From DASRDR01 sp035550795 (GTDB lineage Bacteria; Methylomirabilota; Methylomirabilia; Rokubacteriales; DASRDR01): a DNA stretch of 64,000 nt. The DNA is taken from positions 19,414 to 83,413 of the forward strand of contig DASZOL010000029.1 in NCBI GenBank assembly GCA_035550795.1. The letters are read 5' to 3'. Below are positions 1 to 7,209 of the stretch, piece by piece (within the stretch, counting starts at the first letter, position 1; every line of letters starts with the position of its first letter). The notes below the pieces were generated by a model, which had not been told where the DNA came from, ran no database searches, and saw only the letters and a program-made list of their open reading frames with translations. The translations under genes were made by a program, and so were the position numbers.

Positions 1-722
1 AAGGCCGGCCTCACCAGGAGGTCCGCGGGCGTCTGCACGTGCCCCAGGTCCAGCGCGATCTTCGAGCCCCAGGGGTCCTTCGGCGATGGCGACGACGGCA
101 GGGTGAGCCCGAGGCGCTCGATCACGCCGGGGAAGTCGTAGAGGAGCGTGCCGAGTCGGATGTTGTCGAAGAGCGAGCCCTTGTAGAACTCGTATCCGCC
201 GTCCGTGAGGCGAACGTGCGTCATCTCCGTCGAGAAGATGGTCCACCCCCGGGAAAGACCCTCCAGCAGGAACACGGTCTTCCCCGCCCCCGCGCCCCCG
301 GGGACGAGCCAGAGGTCCCCCTTGTCGTCGACCATGGCACTCGCGTGGAACGACCAGGTGTCGTGGTATCGCTCCAGGGCGTGGATCGCGTAGCGGAAGA
401 GGAACCCCAGGTTTCCGAACAGCGAGTAGCGACGATCGGAGTTCGCGGCCTCGAGGGCCGTCCAGTCTCCCACCGCGACCACCCGGTCGGGCTCGAGCAC
501 GATCGCCGGATCGAGGCCCGGCGTGTCGATGATGCGGATCTCCGCGTCGACACCCGCGGAGGCGCCGTCCCACGGCACGTCGTCGATGCGATGGTAGTCG
601 GTCAGGAGTGACTGAGGCACCGGATCGGTGAAGTACTCGGAGCGCGTAAGGAGCTCCCCGTTGTTGGACACGAGGCCGAGGCGGGCGCGGACGATCCGGA
701 TCGCGCGGCGGTGGAGATTCAT
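1..722 (-). CDS. HprK-like P-loop ATPase/kinase (3' end beyond window)
   Basis: Read on the minus strand from an ATG at 722, the frame stays open to base 1, so the C-terminus lies outside the window. The visible 240 residues have a Walker A loop GGAGAGKT at about residues 142-149, preceded by a conserved-looking SFHASAM strand, a layout known from HPr kinase/phosphorylase C-terminal and PEP-carboxykinase-like domains. Such HprK-related proteins are often found in polysaccharide or peptide-modification loci. The gene lies downstream of gspA/gspB on the same strand. The substrate cannot be inferred. The kinase-like fold is moderately sure; true phosphotransfer activity is not shown. Confidence 0.7.
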   Translation of the reverse strand, partial: MNLHRRAIRIVRARLGLVSNNGELLTRSEYFTDPVPQSLLTDYHRIDDVPWDGASAGVDAEIRIIDTPGLDPAIVLEPDRVVAVGDWTALEAANSDRRYSLFGNLGFLFRYAIHALERYHDTWSFHASAMVDDKGDLWLVPGGAGAGKTVFLLEGLSRGWTIFSTEMTHVRLTDGGYEFYKGSLFDNIRLGTLLYDFPGVIERLGLTLPSSPSPKDPWGSKIALDLGHVQTPADLLVRPA

Positions 723-737
723 GGTCAGCCCTGGTCG

Positions 738-764
738 CCGGGGCGCTCGGTCCTTGCGCCCCGG
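738..764 (-). terminator. Hairpin between gspB and the HprK-like gene
   Basis: A perfect 9-bp inverted repeat (CCGGGGCGC at 738-746, GCGCCCCGG at 756-764) with a 9-nt loop lies in the gap between the two minus-strand genes, about 15 nt before the downstream ATG. There is no T-tract, so it is either a weak terminator or a leader hairpin near the ribosome binding site. Confidence 0.35.
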
Positions 765-838
765 CCGTCGACATCCGGGACCGGGGAGGACTAGCTGCCG
801 GGCGGCCTAGCCACTGTCCCAGAGGGACCGCGATCGTG

Positions 839-1756
839 TCAAGGCGACCTTGGACGCGTGTACGGGTTGAGCTTCGGTCGAAGGATAAGGTGCCCGCCCT
901 GATGCCGCAGAAGCGCCCCGTCCGGCGTGATCTGCTCGACGACGGCCTCCTCGCTCACCGCCTGCCCCTCGACGTACTTGCGTCCGTTGATGAAGACCAT
1001 CCGCTCCGCGGGCACCTCGGAGTACACGAGCACGTCCAGCGTAAGCCCGGCCAGTGACTCACCGGCCTCCGGTCCTGTGGCCCGGCCGGGCGCCGGCTCG
1101 GGCGGTGGGCCAGGGGGACGCGTCGCCACCGGCGGCCCGGCCTGGTCGCCGCCCGGCCGCCTTGGGGGGATCGCGTCGCCCTCGGAGGCGCTCGCCGGCT
1201 CCGGCGCAGGCGGGGGGGGGGCGGCCCCCGCGCGCCGGGCCTCGGGGACTTCCGGGGCAGGCGGGGCGGCCGCCGGGCGCAAAGGGGCGGCGCCGGAACG
1301 CGGGGGGGCCGGCACCTTCACGTCCGGCGCCGCGGGTGCGACGCGCGGGCGAGCCGCCGCGTCGTCCGTTGCGGGACGCTCGACGGCCGGAGGACTGGCC
1401 GCACGGGCCGGTGCCGGGTCCGCCCGCGCCGGTGCGCGCGCCGGCGGGGGAGGCAACGGCGTGTCGTCCACGCTCGCGACGGTGGCGGCCGGCGCTGGTG
1501 CTGGGGCTGGCGCCGCCGGCGCTGTCACTGGCGCCGTCACCGGGGACTGCGTCGTCTCCGGGAGCGGCCCAGAATGCCCGGGCCCCCAGAGGGCGTAGAC
1601 GGCGACCGCGCTCACTGCGAGCGCGCCGGCGGCGGCCCAGGCCCACGGCAGCCAGCGAAAGACCGCGGCGCCTCCGTGAGTCGTGGTGAGGGTGGGAACC
1701 CGCCCTCCCTGCCGGTCGCGCTCCGCCTTCTTGAGGGCGTCGAGAATGTACGACAC
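839..1756 (-). CDS. gspB: GspB-like protein (type II secretion assembly)
   Basis: 305 residues. The N-terminus begins MSYILDALKKAERDRQ, the signature start of GspB/ExeB proteins, followed by one membrane segment at about residues 33-57. Residues about 70-235 are a Pro/Ala-rich low-complexity linker that would span the periplasm, and the last 70 residues form the conserved GspB domain (VYSEVPAERMVFINGRKYVEG). In known systems GspB works with the GspA ATPase in placing the secretin in the outer membrane. It starts 9 nt after the gspA-like stop, so the two are co-transcribed. No other type II secretion genes are visible, so the pair may serve an exopolysaccharide or other export system. Confidence 0.85.
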   Translation of the reverse strand: MSYILDALKKAERDRQGGRVPTLTTTHGGAAVFRWLPWAWAAAGALAVSAVAVYALWGPGHSGPLPETTQSPVTAPVTAPAAPAPAPAPAATVASVDDTPLPPPPARAPARADPAPARAASPPAVERPATDDAAARPRVAPAAPDVKVPAPPRSGAAPLRPAAAPPAPEVPEARRAGAAPPPPAPEPASASEGDAIPPRRPGGDQAGPPVATRPPGPPPEPAPGRATGPEAGESLAGLTLDVLVYSEVPAERMVFINGRKYVEGQAVSEEAVVEQITPDGALLRHQGGHLILRPKLNPYTRPRSP

Positions 1757-1765
1757 GATCCCGAC

Positions 1766-3406
1766 CTACGGGGTCCCGCCGGAGAGCCGAGGCACGTCGG
1801 ACACTCTCTCCGTTCCCTGCAGCAGGATCGCCGTCTCGCGATCGACCACCCCGTGTGGCTCCAGCGACCGGGCCTGCTGGAAGGCGACGACGCGCTGCCG
1901 GAGGGCCTCGTCAAAGGGCTGTCCCCGCTCGACCGGGAGATCCGCGCCGTCGGCGCGGGCCAGCTGCTCCCGGAGCCAGTCGGCCGCCGGACCGCGAGTG
2001 CCGGGCCGGACCGGAAGCGGCCCCGGCGGCGGACGCCACAGGACGATGAACAGTCCCTCCCAGACGGCCTCGACCTCCGACACAGGCACCGTGACGGACC
2101 GGTCGCGGAACCTGAAGGTGGCCTCCGACGGCGTGAGCGCCGTGAGGACCGCATAGCGCCGCGTGCCGGACGGCCCGACGAGCTCCAGCGCGGCCGGCAG
2201 GTCAAGCCGACGGAGCTTCCGCAAGGTGCCGACCGTCGTGAAGCACTCGAGCATCCCCAGCGGGGGGCTTCCGCAATCCACTCGAGTTGCCGTCACCGGG
2301 ACCCCCCAGAGCCCCAGCAGCTCGGCCAGGGCATCGCTGCGGGTGGCCGGCAGCGTATCGTCTCTGAGCAGGGTCCCCAGCCGGGGGACTGCCCGGCGCG
2401 CGTCCGGCGGGGCCGCGTCGAGCGCGGTCGGGGAAGGGCTAACCAGCGACGGAGCGATGGGGCCCGCCACGACGTCCTCTCGCCGGGCCTCGCCCTGGCC
2501 AAGCTCCCCGGGCACCAGGAGCAACAGGCCGACCCCTCCGGCCACGGCGACGAGCGCTGCCGCGGCGATCCGGCGCCACGGCCACCGCGCGCGGCCCGAC
2601 TGGCCCAGCACCTCGGCCGCCGCGCGGCGCACTGTCCCCGCGTCGACCTGAGGGCGCTCCTGCGTATAGGCCCCGAGAAGCGCACGGTCTGCGACGGCGT
2701 TTATGAGCCGGGGAATGCCGCGCGACCGCCGGTGGAGCATCCGGAGGGCGACCTCCGTGAACACGGAGCGGCCGCGTCCGGCCACCGCGAGACGGTGACG
2801 GATGTACGCGCGTGTCTCCGCGCACGAGAGCGGCTCGAGGTGGTAGCGAGCCGTGACGCGCTGAGCAAGCTGCCGGAGCTTCGGCTGGTCGAGGATCTCG
2901 GTCAGCTCCGGCTGCCCGATAAGAATCACCTGGAGGAGCTTCTCCCGCGTGGTCTCGAGGTTCGTGAGCAGGCGCACCTCTTCCAGGACCTCGGGCGCGA
3001 GGTTCTGCGCCTCGTCCACGATCAGCACCGTGCGTCGGCCGCGGGCGTGCGCGTCGAGGAGGTGCCGGTACAGGCGATCGACGAGCTCCTTGGAGCTCGT
3101 GGTGCCGGCCGGGTAGGGGATGCGCAGCTCGTCGCACACGGCGGCGAGGAGCTCGACGGGGCTCAGGCGCGGGTTGAGGACGAGCGCGAGGTCCACGTTG
3201 GGGGGGAGCTGCTCGAGGAGGCACCGGCATATGCTCGTCTTGCCGGTTCCGACCTCGCCGGTGAGCTGGACGAAGCCGCCGTGCTCGCCGACGCCGTAGA
3301 CCAGGTGCGCGAGCGCCTCGCGGTGCCGTGCGCTCATGTAGAGGAAGCGCGGGTCCGGCGTGATCGAGAACGGGGGCTCGCGCAGGCCGAAGTATGAAAG
3401 ATACAT
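1766..3406 (-). CDS. gspA: GspA/ExeA-like AAA ATPase with peptidoglycan-binding domain
   Basis: 546 residues from the ATG at 3406 (MYLSYFGLREPPFSITPDPRF, the standard ExeA start); the frame is open further upstream but with no family similarity. Walker A GEVGTGKT is at residues 50-57 and Walker B LIVDEAQN at 128-135, giving an AAA_22-type cytoplasmic ATPase. One membrane segment follows near residue 285-303, then a periplasmic part ending in a PG_binding_1-like domain (EALRQRVVAFQQARSLEPHG). Family knowledge: binds peptidoglycan and drives secretin or export-complex assembly. It leads the gspA-gspB unit. Confidence 0.9.
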   Translation of the reverse strand: MYLSYFGLREPPFSITPDPRFLYMSARHREALAHLVYGVGEHGGFVQLTGEVGTGKTSICRCLLEQLPPNVDLALVLNPRLSPVELLAAVCDELRIPYPAGTTSSKELVDRLYRHLLDAHARGRRTVLIVDEAQNLAPEVLEEVRLLTNLETTREKLLQVILIGQPELTEILDQPKLRQLAQRVTARYHLEPLSCAETRAYIRHRLAVAGRGRSVFTEVALRMLHRRSRGIPRLINAVADRALLGAYTQERPQVDAGTVRRAAAEVLGQSGRARWPWRRIAAAALVAVAGGVGLLLLVPGELGQGEARREDVVAGPIAPSLVSPSPTALDAAPPDARRAVPRLGTLLRDDTLPATRSDALAELLGLWGVPVTATRVDCGSPPLGMLECFTTVGTLRKLRRLDLPAALELVGPSGTRRYAVLTALTPSEATFRFRDRSVTVPVSEVEAVWEGLFIVLWRPPPGPLPVRPGTRGPAADWLREQLARADGADLPVERGQPFDEALRQRVVAFQQARSLEPHGVVDRETAILLQGTERVSDVPRLSGGTP

Positions 3407-3544
3407 GGTCCCCCCGGCGGGTGCCTCCCGAGGAGCATAGCACCTCCGCCCCCCGGCATGAATCGCGCCGTGCCGGCGGGCCGGCCCTTCACGGAACGGC
3501 TGAACTTTTTTGACATCCTGCGGGCCCCTGCGTACCGTGGGTTG

Positions 3545-3967
3545 ATGGCCTCCCCCAGCGCGGGCGCCTTGGCCAAAACGAAGCCGCGGAAGTGGGTCCT
3601 GGTCGTGGACGACAACGCCCGTCTGCGAAGCCTCTGGATCGAGGTGCTGGAGGAGGCCGGTTACAGGGCGGTCGGGTCGGAGGACGGTCTGGCGGCGGCG
3701 GATCTCATCCGGGACCTCTTCCCGGACATGATCCTGCTCGATCTCCGCATGCCGCGCGCCTCGGGGTGGGACTTCCTCGAGAACGTGCGCGCCAACCCGA
3801 GGTGGCACACGATTCCGGTGGTGATCGTCTCGGCCCACCTGGAGGAGGGCCCGGATCTGGCGGGCTCGGGACTGAACATCGTCGGACAGCTCGCCAAGCC
3901 CGTCTCCGTCGGCGACCTCGTGGCCAAGGTGGAGGAGATCATCGGCCCGGCGCAGTCACGGGTCTGA
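3545..3967 (+). CDS. Single-domain response regulator (CheY-like)
   Basis: 140 residues from ATG 3545; an upstream in-frame ATG at 3458 would add 29 unconserved residues and was not chosen. The receiver domain is complete: acidic pair VDD at 21-23, phospho-acceptor D66 in LLDLRMP, Ser in VVIVSA at 96 and Lys118 in LAKPV. No output domain is present, so it likely acts by protein contact or relays phosphate to another protein. No histidine kinase is next to it; it stands alone, divergent from gspA. Confidence 0.88.
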   Translation: MASPSAGALAKTKPRKWVLVVDDNARLRSLWIEVLEEAGYRAVGSEDGLAAADLIRDLFPDMILLDLRMPRASGWDFLENVRANPRWHTIPVVIVSAHLEEGPDLAGSGLNIVGQLAKPVSVGDLVAKVEEIIGPAQSRV

Positions 3968-4086
3968 GGCGTTCGCCGCGGTCCGCAGGTACCTGCCGGA
4001 GAGCGCCGTGGCGGGCGGCCTCCGACGCGCTCGATGGGAGCCGCGCGGTCAGGTCCAGACGTGGACGACCGCCGGGCCGGGCGGGC

Positions 4087-6183
4087 TCAGTGCTTCTCGG
4101 CCGCGCGGGCTTCCTTCTCCTTCCGGGCCTCGTTCACGACCTTCTCGGACAGCATCGAGGGCAGCTCCTCGTAGTGGGAGAACTCCATTGAGTAGCTGCC
4201 CCGCCCTCCCGACATCGAGCGGAGGTGCGGCTCGTAGTTGAGCATCTCCGCCATCGGGACCTGGGCCCGGACGACCGTGCTCTCGTCGCCGGGCTCCATC
4301 CCTGCGATCTTCCCGCGGCGGCTGTTGAGGTCCCCGATCACGTCGCCCGCGATGCCGGACGGCGCCGTCACCTCGACGTCCATGACCGGCTCTAGGAGGC
4401 ACGGCCGCGCTTCCAGGACGGCCTTCTCGGCCGCGATCTGGCCCGCGAGCTGGAACGCGATGTCGGACGAGTCGACCGTGTGGTACGAACCGTCGTAGAG
4501 CGTCACGCGGACGTCCACCACCTGGTAGCCGGCCACGACACCCCGCTCGAGCCGTGCGCGCACGCCCTTCTCGACCGACGGAATGAAGTTCCGGGGAATC
4601 GAGCCGCCGAAGATCTTGTCGACGAACTCGAGCCCGCTGCCCCGCGACAGCGGCTCGATCTCGACCCAGCAGTCGCCGAACTGGCCCCGTCCGCCCGTCT
4701 GCTTCTTGTGCCGGCCCTGAACCTGGGCACGGCCCTTGACGGTCTCCTTGTAGGGGATCCGCGGCGGCAGGAGGACCACCTCGGCATTGAACTTCCGCTT
4801 CATCCGCTCGAGGGTGACCTCGATGTGAAGCTGGCCGGCCCCCGAGATCAGGAGCTGCTTGGTCTCGGGGTCGTAGTGGTACCGGAGAGTCGGGTCTTCC
4901 TCCGCGAGCCGGGCCAGCGCGTTCGAGATCTTGTCCTCGTCGCCCTTCGCCTTGGGCTGCAGCGCGAACGAGATTGCTGGCTCGGCGAACTGGATGCGGG
5001 GGAACACCACGGGGGCGTTCTCGGCGCACAGCGTGTCCCCGGTGAGGGTCTCCTTGAGCTTCAGCACCACGCCGATCTCGCCGGGCCCGAGCGCCTCGAC
5101 CGCCTTCTGCTCCCGGCCCTGGAGCAGCGCCACCTGGCCAACCCGCTCCCGGGCTTCGCGCGCCGGGTTGTAGACCTGGGAGTTCCCCGCGATCGTTCCC
5201 GAGAAGACGCGGAACAACGTGAGCTTGCCGACGTGGGGATCGGTGAGGGTCTTGAAGACCAGGGCCGAGAACGGGTCCTTCGTGCTGGCCCCCCGGGTCA
5301 CGGGCTCCTTGGTCCGGGGATCGGTGCCCTCCACCGGCGGCCGGTCGGCCGGCGAGGGAAAGGAGTCGATCACGATGTCGAGCAGGGAGCGGACCCCGAT
5401 CGCCTTCGTCGCGGACCCGCAGATCACGGGCACCAGCTTGCCGTCCGCGATGGCCAGGCGGAGGGCCCTCAGGACCTCGGCGTCGGCCAGCGTCCCCTCC
5501 TCGAGGTAGCGGGCCAGGAGGTCGTCGTCGGTCTCGGCCACGGCCTCGATGAGCTTCTCGCGGTAGCCTTGCACCGTCTCCGCGAGCTCGGCCGGGATCT
5601 CCGTCTCCACGATCTTCCCCGGCGCGTCCCCCAGGACGTAGCCCTTCATCCGGAGCACGTCCACGAGCCCGCGAAACGCGGCCTCCTGGCCGATCGGCAC
5701 GTGAAGGGGGACGAAGCGTCCCTTGAGCCGCCGCTGGATCGATTCCAGGGCGCGGACGAAGTCGGCCCGCTCCCGGTCCATCCGGTTGACGAAGACCAGG
5801 CGCGGCAGGCCGTACTCCTGTGCGAACTTCGAGACCTTCTCCGTCTGGACCTCGACCCCAGCCACCGCGTCCACGACGAGCACCGCGCCCTCGACGACGC
5901 GGAGTCCGGCTCGCGTCTCCGCGATGAAGTCGCCGTACCCCGGCATGTCCACGAAGTTGAAGCGGTGGTCGCGGTAGTCGCAGTGTGCCACGCCGATGTT
6001 GATGGAGATCTTGCGCTTGACCTCCTCCGGATCGAAGTCGGTCGTCGCGGTGCCGTCGTCGACACGGCCCAGGCGCGACGTCATGCCGGTGCGGAAGAGG
6101 ATCGCTTCGACCAGGGACGTCTTGCCGACGCCGCCGTGTCCGGCGAAGCCGACATTACGGATGCGTGCGATATCGATGGCCAT
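4087..6183 (-). CDS. Elongation factor G-like GTPase (EF-G2/FusA2 type)
   Basis: 698 residues with the full EF-G domain order. G motifs diverge from canonical FusA: G1 GHGGVGKT (15-22), G3 DMPGYGDF (79-86) where the usual catalytic His is Tyr83, G4 NRMD (133-136). From what is known of the family, this pattern marks the EF-G2/FusA2 paralogues, which bind GTP and the ribosome but whose cellular role is unclear. No ribosomal-protein genes or tuf are nearby, which also argues against the housekeeping fusA. The C-terminal domains IV and V look intact. Monocistronic on its strand. Confidence 0.9.
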   Translation of the reverse strand: MAIDIARIRNVGFAGHGGVGKTSLVEAILFRTGMTSRLGRVDDGTATTDFDPEEVKRKISINIGVAHCDYRDHRFNFVDMPGYGDFIAETRAGLRVVEGAVLVVDAVAGVEVQTEKVSKFAQEYGLPRLVFVNRMDRERADFVRALESIQRRLKGRFVPLHVPIGQEAAFRGLVDVLRMKGYVLGDAPGKIVETEIPAELAETVQGYREKLIEAVAETDDDLLARYLEEGTLADAEVLRALRLAIADGKLVPVICGSATKAIGVRSLLDIVIDSFPSPADRPPVEGTDPRTKEPVTRGASTKDPFSALVFKTLTDPHVGKLTLFRVFSGTIAGNSQVYNPAREARERVGQVALLQGREQKAVEALGPGEIGVVLKLKETLTGDTLCAENAPVVFPRIQFAEPAISFALQPKAKGDEDKISNALARLAEEDPTLRYHYDPETKQLLISGAGQLHIEVTLERMKRKFNAEVVLLPPRIPYKETVKGRAQVQGRHKKQTGGRGQFGDCWVEIEPLSRGSGLEFVDKIFGGSIPRNFIPSVEKGVRARLERGVVAGYQVVDVRVTLYDGSYHTVDSSDIAFQLAGQIAAEKAVLEARPCLLEPVMDVEVTAPSGIAGDVIGDLNSRRGKIAGMEPGDESTVVRAQVPMAEMLNYEPHLRSMSGGRGSYSMEFSHYEELPSMLSEKVVNEARKEKEARAAEKH

Positions 6184-6300
6184 CGTGCCTCCCGGGAGTC
6201 GTCAGGGCTGAAGCCAGCCGAACCGGTTCTCTTCGAGGCGTCGAGGTCGAATCGTAGCACGGGCCTTGCGGGGCCGCCCAGGGGGGCCGATCGGAATGTC

Positions 6301-7209
6301 TCAGCGACACCGACCTGGCGGCACGAGCGTATAGGCGAGGTCGATTGGCGGCAGGCGGCCGTCCTCGGGGTCGGGGGCGAGCCGGAGGCGCCGCACCACC
6401 TCCTGGCGGACGTCCGTGCGGTCGGCCCAGCGGTAGGCGCGGTCGAACGCGCACCATCCCTCGGTCACGCGCCCCGCATAGAGCGTGTGGAGGAGGACGC
6501 TCAGGATGGCCCTTCGGGCTCCTCGCGCGTCGCTCGAGCGCTCAGCCTCGGCCAGCCGCTTCCGCTCCTGGCTGATCCGGAACTGGTAGACCTGGGGGAA
6601 CCGCCGGTTGTCCGCAGTGTACGCCCGCTCGCGGAACGTGTAGATCACGGGTACCAGCGGGGAGTCCGCGAAGGGCAGGTCGAACGCGTACGCGAACCGG
6701 GCGTCGCAGGCGATGAGCTCGATCGCCCCGTCTTGGTCGATGTCCGCCGCGCGGAGACTGCAGTCTCCGCCGCGGATCGTGCCCTCGCGCCGGATCTCGG
6801 TTCCCTGCACGTGGAGCACGTGGTAGTCGAAGCAGCAGTGCGCGCCGCCCGACCACTCCTGCACGATGACGTGCCGGCCCGGACCCCGCCGGAGCGCCTG
6901 CTTCGCCTGGTTGTAGAAGGTCAGTCGCCAGCCCTCGACGAGGACGTGCTCCCAGCCGGACTCCTCCTTGGCGACCAGCGCTTCCGACTGGTCCGGCCGT
7001 CGAACGCGCACGAAGGTGACCTGCTCGACCACCAGCTGGTCACGGTCGAAATAGCTCTGGAACTCGGAGTGCGGGATGTAGACCTCCCGCAGCTGGATCT
7101 CGTCGTCGTCCGCGTCGACCAGGTCGGCGGCCGCACCGCCTCCGGTCAGGACCAGCGCCACCCAGAGCGCCGCGCCGGTCCACGCCGCGAAGGGGAGGCT
7201 GCGGGTCAT
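6301..7209 (-). CDS. Exported protein of unknown function, coupled to uvrA
   Basis: 302 residues from ATG 7209, overlapping the uvrA stop by 4 nt (ATGA). The N-terminus MTRSLPFAAWTGAALWVALVLTGGGAAA is a Sec signal peptide. The mature part contains a CxxC-like HCCFDYHV stretch and an ADIDQDGAIELI segment that resembles an FG-GAP/EF-hand calcium loop. I do not recognise a named family. The coupling to uvrA looks like simple co-transcription rather than a role in repair, because the product is exported. Confidence 0.75.
   Translation of the reverse strand: MTRSLPFAAWTGAALWVALVLTGGGAAADLVDADDDEIQLREVYIPHSEFQSYFDRDQLVVEQVTFVRVRRPDQSEALVAKEESGWEHVLVEGWRLTFYNQAKQALRRGPGRHVIVQEWSGGAHCCFDYHVLHVQGTEIRREGTIRGGDCSLRAADIDQDGAIELIACDARFAYAFDLPFADSPLVPVIYTFRERAYTADNRRFPQVYQFRISQERKRLAEAERSSDARGARRAILSVLLHTLYAGRVTEGWCAFDRAYRWADRTDVRQEVVRRLRLAPDPEDGRLPPIDLAYTLVPPGRCR

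Noticed and set aside
837..842. Perfect TTGACA on the minus strand at the end of gspB as a promoter for the HprK-like gene
   Set aside because: No acceptable -10 box at 16-18 bp; it overlaps the gspB stop codon.
1070..1550. Low-complexity Ala/Pro-coding DNA in gspB as a repeat array
   Set aside because: The units are irregular; it is the flexible linker usual for GspB-type proteins.
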